A DNA stretch of 5,534 bases from Prolixibacteraceae bacterium (GTDB taxonomy: Bacteria > Bacteroidota > Bacteroidia > Bacteroidales > Prolixibacteraceae). Made by a program: the position numbers and the translations under genes. The stretch is from contig JAFGGF010000418.1 in NCBI GenBank assembly GCA_016930735.1, positions 1 through 5,534 on the forward strand. The letters are read 5' to 3'. The notes under the pieces were generated by a model. It had not been told where the DNA came from and ran no database searches. It saw only the letters and a program-made list of their open reading frames with translations. Numbering within the stretch: the stretch's first letter is position 1; each line of letters opens with the position of its first letter. Below, one piece after another: positions 1-5,534 of this stretch.

Positions 1-192
1 GGTCTTTTAAATGAAATACTGAATATTAAAACATATTACGAGAATCAATGGCTCCAGAGAGGATTATCTATAAAATATATTGCTTTCAGGATTCATCAGA
101 ATGAACCCTTCCTTGAGCCGGATGTTGATATAGAAAAAGACGATTACCGAAGTTTTGGAAGGACTTCGTTTCATTTTAAAGATAATGAGTGA
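1..192 (+). CDS. trmB: tRNA (guanine-N7)-methyltransferase, C-terminal end (partial)
   Basis: Frame 1 is open from the left edge to a TGA at 190-192, giving the last 63 residues of a protein that begins outside the window. The segment TYYENQWLQRGLSIKY (residues 11-26 of the fragment) fits the end of the TrmB fold, where a T-x-Y-E...G..I motif helps close the SAM and tRNA binding site. The tail (EPDVDIEKDDYRSFGR, about residues 39-54) resembles the acidic-then-basic extension I recall from Bacteroidota TrmB. TrmB uses SAM to make 7-methylguanosine at position 46 of the tRNA variable loop, in the cytoplasm. The catalytic core is not visible, so the call rests on the tail motif and on location upstream of an Mrp gene, a neighbourhood I recall from Bacteroidota. 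The stop overlaps the next start by 8 bases, which suggests translational coupling. Confidence 0.78.
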   Translation, partial: GLLNEILNIKTYYENQWLQRGLSIKYIAFRIHQNEPFLEPDVDIEKDDYRSFGRTSFHFKDNE

Positions 193-520
193 TTTTTTTG
201 ACCAGGTATATCAGGTTGCAAGGAAAGTTCCCCCCGGAAGAGTAACCTCCTATGGAGCAATAGCTTCATACCTTGGTTCGCCCGGTGCAGCACGAATGGT
301 TGGCTGGGCTATGAACAAATCAGGTAGCCAGGAAGAATTTGTACCTGCCCACAGGGTAGTAAACCGAAACGGGCTTCTTACAGGGAAATTTCATTTTGAT
401 ACACCCAAAACCATGGAAGAATTACTCGAAAATGAAGGGATTGAAGTTGTTGAAGGACAGATACAAAATTTCGAAAAAAAATTCTGGGATCCTTCTGCAG
501 AACTTGATTTGGAATTGTAA
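185..520 (+). CDS. Alkyltransferase-like (ATL) DNA-binding protein, MGMT family
   Basis: This 111-residue protein consists only of the DNA-binding domain of O6-methylguanine-DNA methyltransferase (MGMT/Ogt). Visible hallmarks are PPGRVTSYG (residues 16-24, with the conserved Tyr23), AARMVGWAM (35-43, where Arg37 matches the arginine finger that fills the gap left by the flipped base), and PAHRVVNRNG (54-63). The acceptor cysteine of the PCHR motif is Ala55, so the protein should not be able to transfer alkyl groups to itself. Known ATL proteins (E. coli YbaZ, fission yeast Atl1) bind O6-alkylguanine and flag it for nucleotide excision repair; a similar cytoplasmic role is inferred here. I chose the ATG at 185 because the family begins close to this FDQVYQVARKVP segment. 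An in-frame TTG at 155 would add ten residues without homology. The gene overlaps the trmB end by 8 bases and stops 29 bases before mrp, so an operon is likely. Nothing appears truncated: small size is normal for ATLs. Confidence 0.9.
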   Translation: MSDFFDQVYQVARKVPPGRVTSYGAIASYLGSPGAARMVGWAMNKSGSQEEFVPAHRVVNRNGLLTGKFHFDTPKTMEELLENEGIEVVEGQIQNFEKKFWDPSAELDLEL

Positions 521-525
521 TTTTG
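494..525 (+). promoter_or_regulatory. Possible Bacteroidota-type promoter for the mrp gene
   Basis: TAATTTTG at 518-525 matches the Bacteroidota -7 consensus TAnnTTTG exactly. TCTG at 494-497 matches three of four bases of the -33 box (TTTG), with a 20-base spacer, inside the usual 19-21. Transcription would begin near 532, leaving a leader of under 20 bases before the ATG at 550. The boxes overlap the end of the ATL gene and its stop codon. The motif is short and the DNA AT-rich, so chance is possible; at most it would be an internal promoter added to operon read-through. Confidence 0.3.
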
Positions 526-549
526 CACATTTGTTTAAATTTTTAAAAG

Positions 550-1662
550 ATGAATATACCCAGGAAATTAATTGTCCCCAAAAATGTTACTGATGCTTTA
601 AGAAGTATAATATATCCGGGAGGGAAAGAAGATATTGTTTCACTCGACATGGTTCAGGAAATAAGGATTACCGGGCAGGAAGTAAGTTTTTCGCTTGTTT
701 TTCAACGTTCCGATGACCCTAATATTGAAACCATAAAGAAATTGTGTGTTAAAGCCATTGAAGAACAATTGGGAGAAGAAGTAAAAATCAGGGGTAATAT
801 TGCAGTAAAGTTTATACATAATATGGAACGGCCAATCCTTCCGGAAGTAAAAAATATAATTGCTGTTGCATCCGGTAAAGGAGGTGTGGGAAAATCAACC
901 ATTGCTGTAAACCTTGCCGTGGCTCTGGCTCAGACCGGTGTGAAAGTCGGATTAATAGATGCTGATATTTTCGGGCCTTCGGTACCTAAAATGTTTGGTG
1001 CCGAGAACATGCGTCCCTCAGGGGCAATGGTTGGCAACAGGGAAATGCTTGTACCGGTTGAAAAATATGGAGTTAAATTTTTATCTATTGGCTTTTTTGT
1101 TAATCCCGACGATGCATTAATCTGGCGCGGTCCAATGGCTTCAAATGCCTTAAAACAACTGATTGGTGATGCTTTGTGGGGAGAACTTGATTACCTGCTG
1201 ATCGACCTGCCTCCGGGAACAAGCGATATTCACCTAACCCTGGTGCAAACAGTTCCGGTTACTGCAGCACTAATTGTTTCAACACCTCAGGATGTGGCAC
1301 TTGCCGATGTTGTTAAAGGAGTCAGCATGTTTCAAAGCAAATCGATTGATGTTCCGGTGTTGGGCTTAATTGAAAATATGTCGTGGTTTACTCCTGCCGA
1401 ACTTCCTGATAACAAATATTATATTTTCGGAAAAGACGGAGGTAAAAAACTTGCTGACAAAATGGGATTGAAGCTGCTTGGTCAGATACCTTTGGTTCAG
1501 AGTATCAGAGAGGGTGGAGATGAAGGAACACCGGAAGCGGTTAAAAAAGATTCCCCTTCGTCGGAAGCCTTTAAAGAACTGGCAAAGGAAGTAACTGAAC
1601 AACTTAAAATCAGGAACATAGAATATGCACCTACCAAAAAGGTAAAAATTACCCGGAAATAA
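550..1662 (+). CDS. mrp: Mrp/ApbC/NBP35-family P-loop ATPase with N-terminal MIP18 domain
   Basis: A cytoplasmic 370-residue P-loop ATPase of the MinD/Mrp class. Residues about 10-90 form the MIP18 (DUF59) domain, with the typical KEDIVSLDMVQEI segment (26-38). The ATPase domain begins near residue 100: deviant Walker A GKGGVGKST (109-117, including the MinD-type Lys110), switch I region DADIFGPSVPKMFG (137-150), WRGPMAS (192-198), Walker B LLIDLPPGTSD (216-226) and STPQDVALADV (244-254). Relatives such as Salmonella ApbC and yeast Nbp35 bind and hand over Fe-S clusters, and the same role is often assumed for Bacteroidota members. However, the CxxC that normally follows ENMS is absent: residues 276-286 read NMSWFTPAELP, and Cys66 is the only cysteine in the protein. 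The length is normal for a DUF59-Mrp fusion. The ATG at 550 places the DUF59 domain as usual; no clear Shine-Dalgarno precedes it, as is common in this phylum. It lies 29 bases after the ATL gene. The family call is firm; the Fe-S function is not. Confidence 0.95.
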   Translation: MNIPRKLIVPKNVTDALRSIIYPGGKEDIVSLDMVQEIRITGQEVSFSLVFQRSDDPNIETIKKLCVKAIEEQLGEEVKIRGNIAVKFIHNMERPILPEVKNIIAVASGKGGVGKSTIAVNLAVALAQTGVKVGLIDADIFGPSVPKMFGAENMRPSGAMVGNREMLVPVEKYGVKFLSIGFFVNPDDALIWRGPMASNALKQLIGDALWGELDYLLIDLPPGTSDIHLTLVQTVPVTAALIVSTPQDVALADVVKGVSMFQSKSIDVPVLGLIENMSWFTPAELPDNKYYIFGKDGGKKLADKMGLKLLGQIPLVQSIREGGDEGTPEAVKKDSPSSEAFKELAKEVTEQLKIRNIEYAPTKKVKITRK

Positions 1663-1685
1663 GTATAAAAAATTCAACGCTTTTT

Positions 1686-1693
1686 TACATTTG
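1686..1693 (+). promoter_or_regulatory. Possible -7 promoter box for the porW-like gene
   Basis: TACATTTG matches the Bacteroidota -7 consensus TAnnTTTG exactly and lies in the 157-base gap between mrp and the porW-like gene (1663-1819). No good -33 TTTG box lies 19-21 bases upstream, so the site is only half supported. If used, it would give a 5' leader of roughly 120 bases. The rest of the gap is AT-rich; I found only a 4-bp inverted repeat (CCTG at 1754-1757 with CAGG at 1764-1767) and no riboswitch-like structure. Confidence 0.22.
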
Positions 1694-1809
1694 GAAAATC
1701 CGGTTGATAGAGTAAAGTTTTGTATTATTGTAGCTTCAAGTTCAGCCAAAAATCCTGTTGTTTCAGGCAATATTATTCTGAATTTTGAGTTAATACCAAA
1801 GTTGTTAAA

Positions 1810-1827
1810 ATGACAATTATTGAATAA
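1810..1827 (+). other. Five-codon minicistron overlapping the porW-like start
   Basis: ATG ACA ATT ATT GAA TAA encodes MTIIE in frame 1, ten bases upstream of and overlapping the TTG start at 1820 of the next gene, which reads in frame 2. It is the only ATG immediately before the lipoprotein gene. A ribosome starting here would stop at 1825-1827, within the fifth to eighth bases of the downstream coding sequence, where termination and re-initiation could feed the TTG start. It may equally be a chance ATG. Expression is not shown by the sequence. Confidence 0.2.
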
Positions 1828-1882
1828 AAGAACTTTACATAGTATCTTCCTGATTTTAGGCCTGCTTATAGTATCCGGATGT
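1820..1882 (+). other. Lipoprotein signal peptide and lipobox of the PorW-like protein
   Basis: Residues 1-20 form a short type II signal peptide: a basic n-region (MNKR), a hydrophobic core (IFLILGLLIV, 9-18) and the lipobox VSG before Cys21 (TGT at 1880-1882). Signal peptidase II should cut before Cys21, which would then be lipidated. Residues +2 to +6 (STNKN) contain no run of Asp/Glu like the lipoprotein export signal known from Bacteroides and Capnocytophaga, which favours the inner leaflet of the outer membrane. Confidence 0.88.
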
Positions 1883-4800
1883 TCGACCAATAAGAATACC
1901 AGGGTTACCAGGGCATACCATAATGTAACCTCAAAATTTAATATTCTTTTTAACGGGAATGAAAGTATAAAAGCCGGGGAAGAAAAGATTGACCAAACGG
2001 TTCAGGATGACTTTACCCATCTTTTATATATTTACAAAGACAGTGACCCATCAACAGCCAAAGCTGTTCAGGCTGATATGGAAAATGTCATTCTGAAATC
2101 TTCAAAATTGATAAAAGCCCATTCTCTGACAAAAAAGCCAAGAAGGCGCAGGAGCGGAGGGTCACGACGGTATCAGGAGTTTGCTCGTAAAGAAGAATTT
2201 AACAAATGGATAGACGATAGTTACCTGCTGATGGGAAAAGCATATTTTTATGAGGATAACTTCCTTTCAGCAATCGAAAATTTCAATTATGTTGTCCGTA
2301 AGTTTCCTGAAGAGAAAACAAAATATGATGCTTATATCTGGCTAATAAGGTGTTATACTGAGTCGGAACGTTATGTGGATGCTTCTGATGCGATTATGGC
2401 TGCAGAAAATGATGAAAGCTTTCCAAAGCATCTCGAAAATGACCTGGCTGTTGCCATTGCCGATTATTATGTAAAAATGGGTGAGTACGATGAAGCCATC
2501 AAATACCTTGATATTGCCATTCAAAAGACATTCTGGAAAAAGCCAAAAGCGCGATTACAGTACATACTTGCACAATTGTACGAAGAAACCGGGAAGCAGG
2601 CCCTGGCCTCGGACGCTTACGCCCAGGTAGCAAAGTACAATCCGGCGTACGATATGGCTTTTAATGCAAAAATTAAAGCCGCCGGAATCTTCACCGGAGA
2701 AGGCGACGTTGAAAAAATCAGGAAAGAACTTTTGAAAATGCTGAAGGATCAGAAAAATATCGAATATCGCGATCAAATTTATTATGCCCTTGCAAATATT
2801 GATTTTAAAATAGGAGACAGGGATGCTGCTATTTTAAATTACCGGAAATCAGTGTCTTCAAGTGTCACCAATTCTTTTCAACTGGCGCAGTCAGCAATTA
2901 CACTCGCAAATTTATATTTTGAAAATTTGGATTATAAAAATTCTCAGGCTTATTACGATACAGCCATGATTGTGATAGATGAGAATTACCCCAATTATAC
3001 CGATATTTCTGCCCGATACAACAGCCTTAGCAACCTTGTGGAAAATATATTTACGGTTGAAAGGGAAGATAGCCTGCAAAGGATTGCCAATATGGATGAA
3101 GCAGCGAGAGATGCTTTTATTGACAATTTAATCAGTCAGGAAAGGAAACGGCAACAGGAAGCCAAGGAAGAAGATTCACAGGGGATGGGGAATTCTTCAT
3201 TTTACAGGGCAAACCGTTATCGTCTGGGACTAAGTCAAACCCAAACCGGTAGTGGGTGGTATTTTTACAATCCTCAGACCGTTGCATTTGGAAAAGTACA
3301 GTTTAAGCAACGCTGGGGTGAAAGGAAACTCGAAGACGACTGGAGAAGGTCGGATAAAACATCTTTGGCAGAAGGTGAGTTTAATGAATTCAGTGAACTT
3401 ATCGATTCTTCAATGGTCGAAGAAATCCCACGCGAAAATGATCCGATGAAAAAGGAATTTTACACTCAGGATTTGCCGCTGACAGATTCATTAATGGCAT
3501 TATCGCATGAGAGGATAAAAGACGCACTTTATAATGCCGGGAAATTATTTAAATCGGAATTTAATGATTACGAACGTTCCAATGAATCGTTTATTGAATT
3601 AAACAGAAGGTATCCGGATAATATCTATACACTTTCGAGCTACTTCGATATTTATGATAATTTTGAAACGATTGGCAATAAGGAACGAGCTGATTACTAC
3701 CGGAATACAATCATTACACAGTTCCCTGAAAGCAAATATGCAAAATACCTGTTAAACCCGAATTTTTTTATCGACCTGCAGGCTCAGAAAGACAGCCTTA
3801 ACCGGCTTTATCAATATACTTTTGACAGGTACAAAGCAGGGCAATATCCCCAGGTGATTACCCTGACAAGCCAAATGAAAGAGCTTGAACCTGACAGTAT
3901 GTTAATCCCGAAAATCGACTTTTTACATTCTGTTGCGTTGGGTACACAGTCGGAAATGCCGGAGTTTGAGAAGCTATTAAAGCAATATATTGAAACTTAC
4001 CCCGATGAAGAAACAACACCTCTTGCAGGTGATATTCTTTCGCTGATTCAGGACAGTACCCTTTCCGATTACCAGAAACTGGTGGATATTGGTTATCTGA
4101 ATGATGTTATTCAAAATGCAGAATTACTACCTGAAAATGAAGTGGAAGATGAATTTGGCGGCAAATTCACTTATGATGATGACCTGCTGCATTATTTTGT
4201 GCTGGCTTATCCGCGTGATGCTGATTTCGACCTGAACCGGCTGAAATTTGATATTGCCAACTATAATATTGATAATTATACAAAAATCGATTTTGATATC
4301 GAAAATGAAAATCTTGATGCCAAAACAGCTTTATTGGTAGTTCGTTCGCTTGAAAATAAAGAACAAAGCCTGATCTATTTCAGGTCAATAATCCGGAAAA
4401 GCGAGGTGTTTAAATCGCTTGGCGATATCGATTATATCAGTTTTGTTGCTTCTTCAACCAATTACCGTGCAATGCTTGCCGATAAATCATTAACCGATTA
4501 CCTTACATTTTTTGTTCGAAATTACAGCCGTTTTACAAGGCCGGAGTTTGAAGATGAAGAATTGATGGCAAATCCGGAAGAACTGATGGCAAAAGTTGAT
4601 GAGGAAGATGAAAAACTGGAAGAACGGGGCACTTTTGTTATGGTAACAGGGTCAGAACCTACCGGTTTGTTTAATACAAAAATCGACACTTCACAATGTT
4701 TTGTTATTGCAATTCAGGGCGATGGTGCACCGGTAAGACCGGTTACAACAAAATTTTCTGATTTTAACAGAAGAGATTACCGCATTTGGAATTTGCAACT

Positions 4801-5512
4801 CCAGTTAAAAAGAGCAGCTGATTATCAGTTGGTAGTTGTAAAAGGGCTCCCCGATTTTAATCAGGGAATGTCGTATTTCCGCTCGGCTGTTATGAACAGG
4901 GATTTATTTGGAGACCTTGAAAATATCAGTTACAGGAACTTCCTGATCACAGATGAGAACCTGGCCGACCTGACTGAAAACGGTGAGTTGGATGAGTACC
5001 TCGATTTTTTCCGCAGGAATTATCTTCAGGCTAACGTTCAGCGGAGTACACAACCGGCAGGTGGTCAAAATACCACTGCCGAAGAGAATCCGATAATTAT
5101 TGAGAATAATGTTGAAAAAGAACCGGGTGAATATACAGGTCCATACAATCAGGTAATTGATGGGCCACATATGTTTGTTTTCGTTTTCCCAACCGAAGGT
5201 GTTAATTCAGAATCCTTTATTTCGGGAATAAAACAATACAATGAAACAACAGCAACCGACCTTTCTTTAAATGTTGAATTACAGGTACTGGATGATTTCA
5301 GGAGTATGGTGAAAATCAGCGGGCTCCCCGATCGTGATACAGGGATGCGCTATTTCAGGCAACTGGTACAGGAAAGAAGCTTGTTTGTTCCGTTGGGCGA
5401 TTTGCAGTACCGTAATTTCCTTATTACAAACAACAACTTTGAGATTTTCCTTCAGCAAAAAAATATTATTGATTATATGGATTTCTACAAACGGTTTTAT
5501 TTAGGGCAATAA
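1820..5512 (+). CDS. porW: T9SS-associated outer-membrane TPR lipoprotein, PorW/SprE family
   Basis: A 1230-residue lipoprotein matching PorW (Porphyromonas gingivalis) and SprE (Flavobacterium johnsoniae), which are needed for type IX secretion and, in gliders, for gliding. Family marks are the mature N-terminus CSTNKNTRVTRAYHNVTSKF (21-40) with FNGNESIKAGEE (44-55), and the block GWYFYNPQTVAFGK (479-492) followed by WGERKLEDDWRRS (499-511). TPR-like helix pairs fill about 131-390 and again 566-730; a charged, probably coiled-coil stretch lies at 412-452. A basic patch KKPRRRRSGGSRR spans 105-117. Three copies of a module of about 115 residues end the protein (788-905, 958-1069, 1116-1228), joined by acidic or Asn/Thr/Gly-rich linkers. 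The lipobox VSGC ends at Cys21; the next residues STNKN lack the acidic surface-export signal, so a periplasm-facing outer-membrane anchor is inferred. The start must be TTG at 1820: a TGA lies in frame at 1811-1813 and no in-frame ATG precedes the lipobox. As I recall, characterised homologues are shorter, the excess being mainly the C-terminal modules. Confidence 0.88.
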   Translation: MNKRTLHSIFLILGLLIVSGCSTNKNTRVTRAYHNVTSKFNILFNGNESIKAGEEKIDQTVQDDFTHLLYIYKDSDPSTAKAVQADMENVILKSSKLIKAHSLTKKPRRRRSGGSRRYQEFARKEEFNKWIDDSYLLMGKAYFYEDNFLSAIENFNYVVRKFPEEKTKYDAYIWLIRCYTESERYVDASDAIMAAENDESFPKHLENDLAVAIADYYVKMGEYDEAIKYLDIAIQKTFWKKPKARLQYILAQLYEETGKQALASDAYAQVAKYNPAYDMAFNAKIKAAGIFTGEGDVEKIRKELLKMLKDQKNIEYRDQIYYALANIDFKIGDRDAAILNYRKSVSSSVTNSFQLAQSAITLANLYFENLDYKNSQAYYDTAMIVIDENYPNYTDISARYNSLSNLVENIFTVEREDSLQRIANMDEAARDAFIDNLISQERKRQQEAKEEDSQGMGNSSFYRANRYRLGLSQTQTGSGWYFYNPQTVAFGKVQFKQRWGERKLEDDWRRSDKTSLAEGEFNEFSELIDSSMVEEIPRENDPMKKEFYTQDLPLTDSLMALSHERIKDALYNAGKLFKSEFNDYERSNESFIELNRRYPDNIYTLSSYFDIYDNFETIGNKERADYYRNTIITQFPESKYAKYLLNPNFFIDLQAQKDSLNRLYQYTFDRYKAGQYPQVITLTSQMKELEPDSMLIPKIDFLHSVALGTQSEMPEFEKLLKQYIETYPDEETTPLAGDILSLIQDSTLSDYQKLVDIGYLNDVIQNAELLPENEVEDEFGGKFTYDDDLLHYFVLAYPRDADFDLNRLKFDIANYNIDNYTKIDFDIENENLDAKTALLVVRSLENKEQSLIYFRSIIRKSEVFKSLGDIDYISFVASSTNYRAMLADKSLTDYLTFFVRNYSRFTRPEFEDEELMANPEELMAKVDEEDEKLEERGTFVMVTGSEPTGLFNTKIDTSQCFVIAIQGDGAPVRPVTTKFSDFNRRDYRIWNLQLQLKRAADYQLVVVKGLPDFNQGMSYFRSAVMNRDLFGDLENISYRNFLITDENLADLTENGELDEYLDFFRRNYLQANVQRSTQPAGGQNTTAEENPIIIENNVEKEPGEYTGPYNQVIDGPHMFVFVFPTEGVNSESFISGIKQYNETTATDLSLNVELQVLDDFRSMVKISGLPDRDTGMRYFRQLVQERSLFVPLGDLQYRNFLITNNNFEIFLQQKNIIDYMDFYKRFYLGQ
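4181..4534 (+). repeat. PorW-like C-terminal module, copy 1
   Basis: Residues 788-905. The copy starts with an aromatic/aliphatic strand HYFVLAYP (791-798), has an Asn-rich middle (DIANYNIDNY, 811-820), then LLVVRSLENKEQ (838-849), YFRSIIRKSEVFKSLGDIDY (853-872), a short FVASSTN segment (875-881), and ends DYLTFFVRNYSRF (893-905). The order strand - strand - helix (YFR) - strand - helix (DYLxFF) is shared with copies 2 and 3. This copy is the most diverged: FVASSTN replaces the NFLIT of the others. Confidence 0.75.
4556..4597 (+). repeat. 21-bp tandem direct repeat in the linker between modules 1 and 2
   Basis: GAAGAATTGATGGCAAA (4556-4572) recurs 21 bases later as GAAGAACTGATGGCAAA (4577-4593), 16 of 17 bases identical, followed by unlike 4-base tails. 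In the protein this gives EELMANP-EELMAKV (913-926) within an acidic linker that continues DEEDEKLEE. It looks like an in-frame slippage duplication. The change is silent at the only mismatch (TTG/CTG, both Leu). Confidence 0.7.
4691..5026 (+). repeat. PorW-like C-terminal module, copy 2
   Basis: Residues 958-1069. The copy runs CFVIAIQGDG (960-969), FSDFNRRDYR (979-988), LQLQL (992-996), YQLVVVKGLPDFNQGMSYFR (1002-1021), RDLFGDLENISYRNFLITDE (1027-1046) and ELDEYLDFFRRNYL (1056-1069). It is closest to copy 3: both have GLPD...GM.YFR and SYRNFLIT/QYRNFLIT. The DNA also keeps an identical 12-base stretch, GGGCTCCCCGAT, at 4844-4855 here and 5321-5332 in copy 3. Confidence 0.8.
5165..5503 (+). 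repeat. PorW-like C-terminal module, copy 3
   Basis: Residues 1116-1228, ending two residues before the stop. It runs HMFVFVFPTEG (1117-1127), ISGIKQYNETT (1134-1144), LNVELQVLDDFRSMVKISGL (1150-1169), PDRDTGMRYFR (1170-1180), ERSLFVPLGDLQYRNFLIT (1185-1203) and DYMDFYKRFYL (1218-1228). The linker before it (1070-1115) is rich in Gln, Thr, Asn, Glu and Gly and looks flexible. Its position at the very C-terminus and full set of segments suggest it is a complete unit. Confidence 0.8.
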
Positions 5513-5534
5513 TCGCGTTAAAGTTTGTTAAACC

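Noticed and set aside
396..593. A 65-codon + strand frame spanning the end of the ATL gene and the start of mrp.
   Set aside because: It overlaps two well-supported genes in another frame and its product is Lys/Asn-rich without any recognisable feature.
1667..1686. AAAAAA (1667-1672) and TTTTTT (1681-1686) could pair as a hairpin just after the mrp stop, resembling a terminator.
   Set aside because: The stem would be six A-T pairs with no G-C, too weak for an intrinsic terminator, and the pattern is expected by chance in AT-rich DNA.
1713..1730. TAAAGTTTTG (1713-1722) and TATTATTG (1723-1730) as further promoter boxes.
   Set aside because: The first has four instead of two bases between TA and TTTG and the second has a mismatch in TTTG with no -33 box at the right distance; the box at 1686-1693 fits better.
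1366..1890. A 174-codon open frame on the minus strand.
   Set aside because: It lies opposite the end of mrp, the intergenic gap and the porW signal peptide. Its translation is rich in Phe, Asn and Ile with no recognisable motif and no coherent domain; it is the antisense shadow of real coding sequence.
4904..5170. An 88-codon minus-strand frame opposite porW module 2 and its linker.
   Set aside because: The plus-strand repeat structure is conserved in reading phase between copies, which fixes the coding strand; the reverse frame shows no motif.
5513..5534. GTTTGTTAAAC near the right edge, with short inverted ends (GTTT/AAAC).
   Set aside because: Four-base arms at the edge of the window are too short to call an operator or terminator, and the context is cut off.

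Overview
The window reads as a chromosomal segment of a member of the Bacteroidota, probably in or near the order Bacteroidales. The grounds are the PorW/SprE-type lipoprotein of the type IX secretion system (T9SS), a Bacteroidota-type TrmB C-terminus, an Mrp ATPase whose usual CxxC site is replaced by the TPAELP segment I associate with this phylum, AT-rich sequence, and starts without clear Shine-Dalgarno sequences. Every supported gene lies on the + strand. I see no tRNA, rRNA, CRISPR array, insertion sequence or phage gene.

Layout: (1) Positions 1-192 are the 3' end of a trmB-like tRNA (guanine-N7) methyltransferase gene, open at the left edge. (2) Positions 185-520 encode a 111-residue alkyltransferase-like (ATL) protein with PAHR where a true O6-alkylguanine transferase has PCHR; its start overlaps the trmB stop by 8 bases. 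(3) Positions 550-1662 encode a 370-residue Mrp/ApbC/NBP35 P-loop ATPase with an N-terminal MIP18 (DUF59) domain. (4) A 157-base gap holds a possible -7 promoter box and a tiny ATG reading frame that overlaps the next start. (5) Positions 1820-5512 encode a 1230-residue outer-membrane lipoprotein with TPR-like helices, a PorW/SprE core and three diverged copies of a module of about 115 residues at the C-terminus. The last 22 bases show no feature I can support.

The first three genes look like one housekeeping operon (tRNA modification, alkylation-damage recognition, Fe-S or P-loop maturation). The porW-like gene follows in the same direction but is set apart by a real intergenic region, so it probably has its own promoter. 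No other T9SS gene is present, which fits the scattered T9SS genes of this phylum. I see no clearly new multi-gene system. The most interesting points are the triplicated C-terminal module and long size of the PorW-like protein, the TTG start preceded by an overlapping minicistron, and the loss of the expected catalytic or metal-binding cysteines in both the ATL and the Mrp protein.
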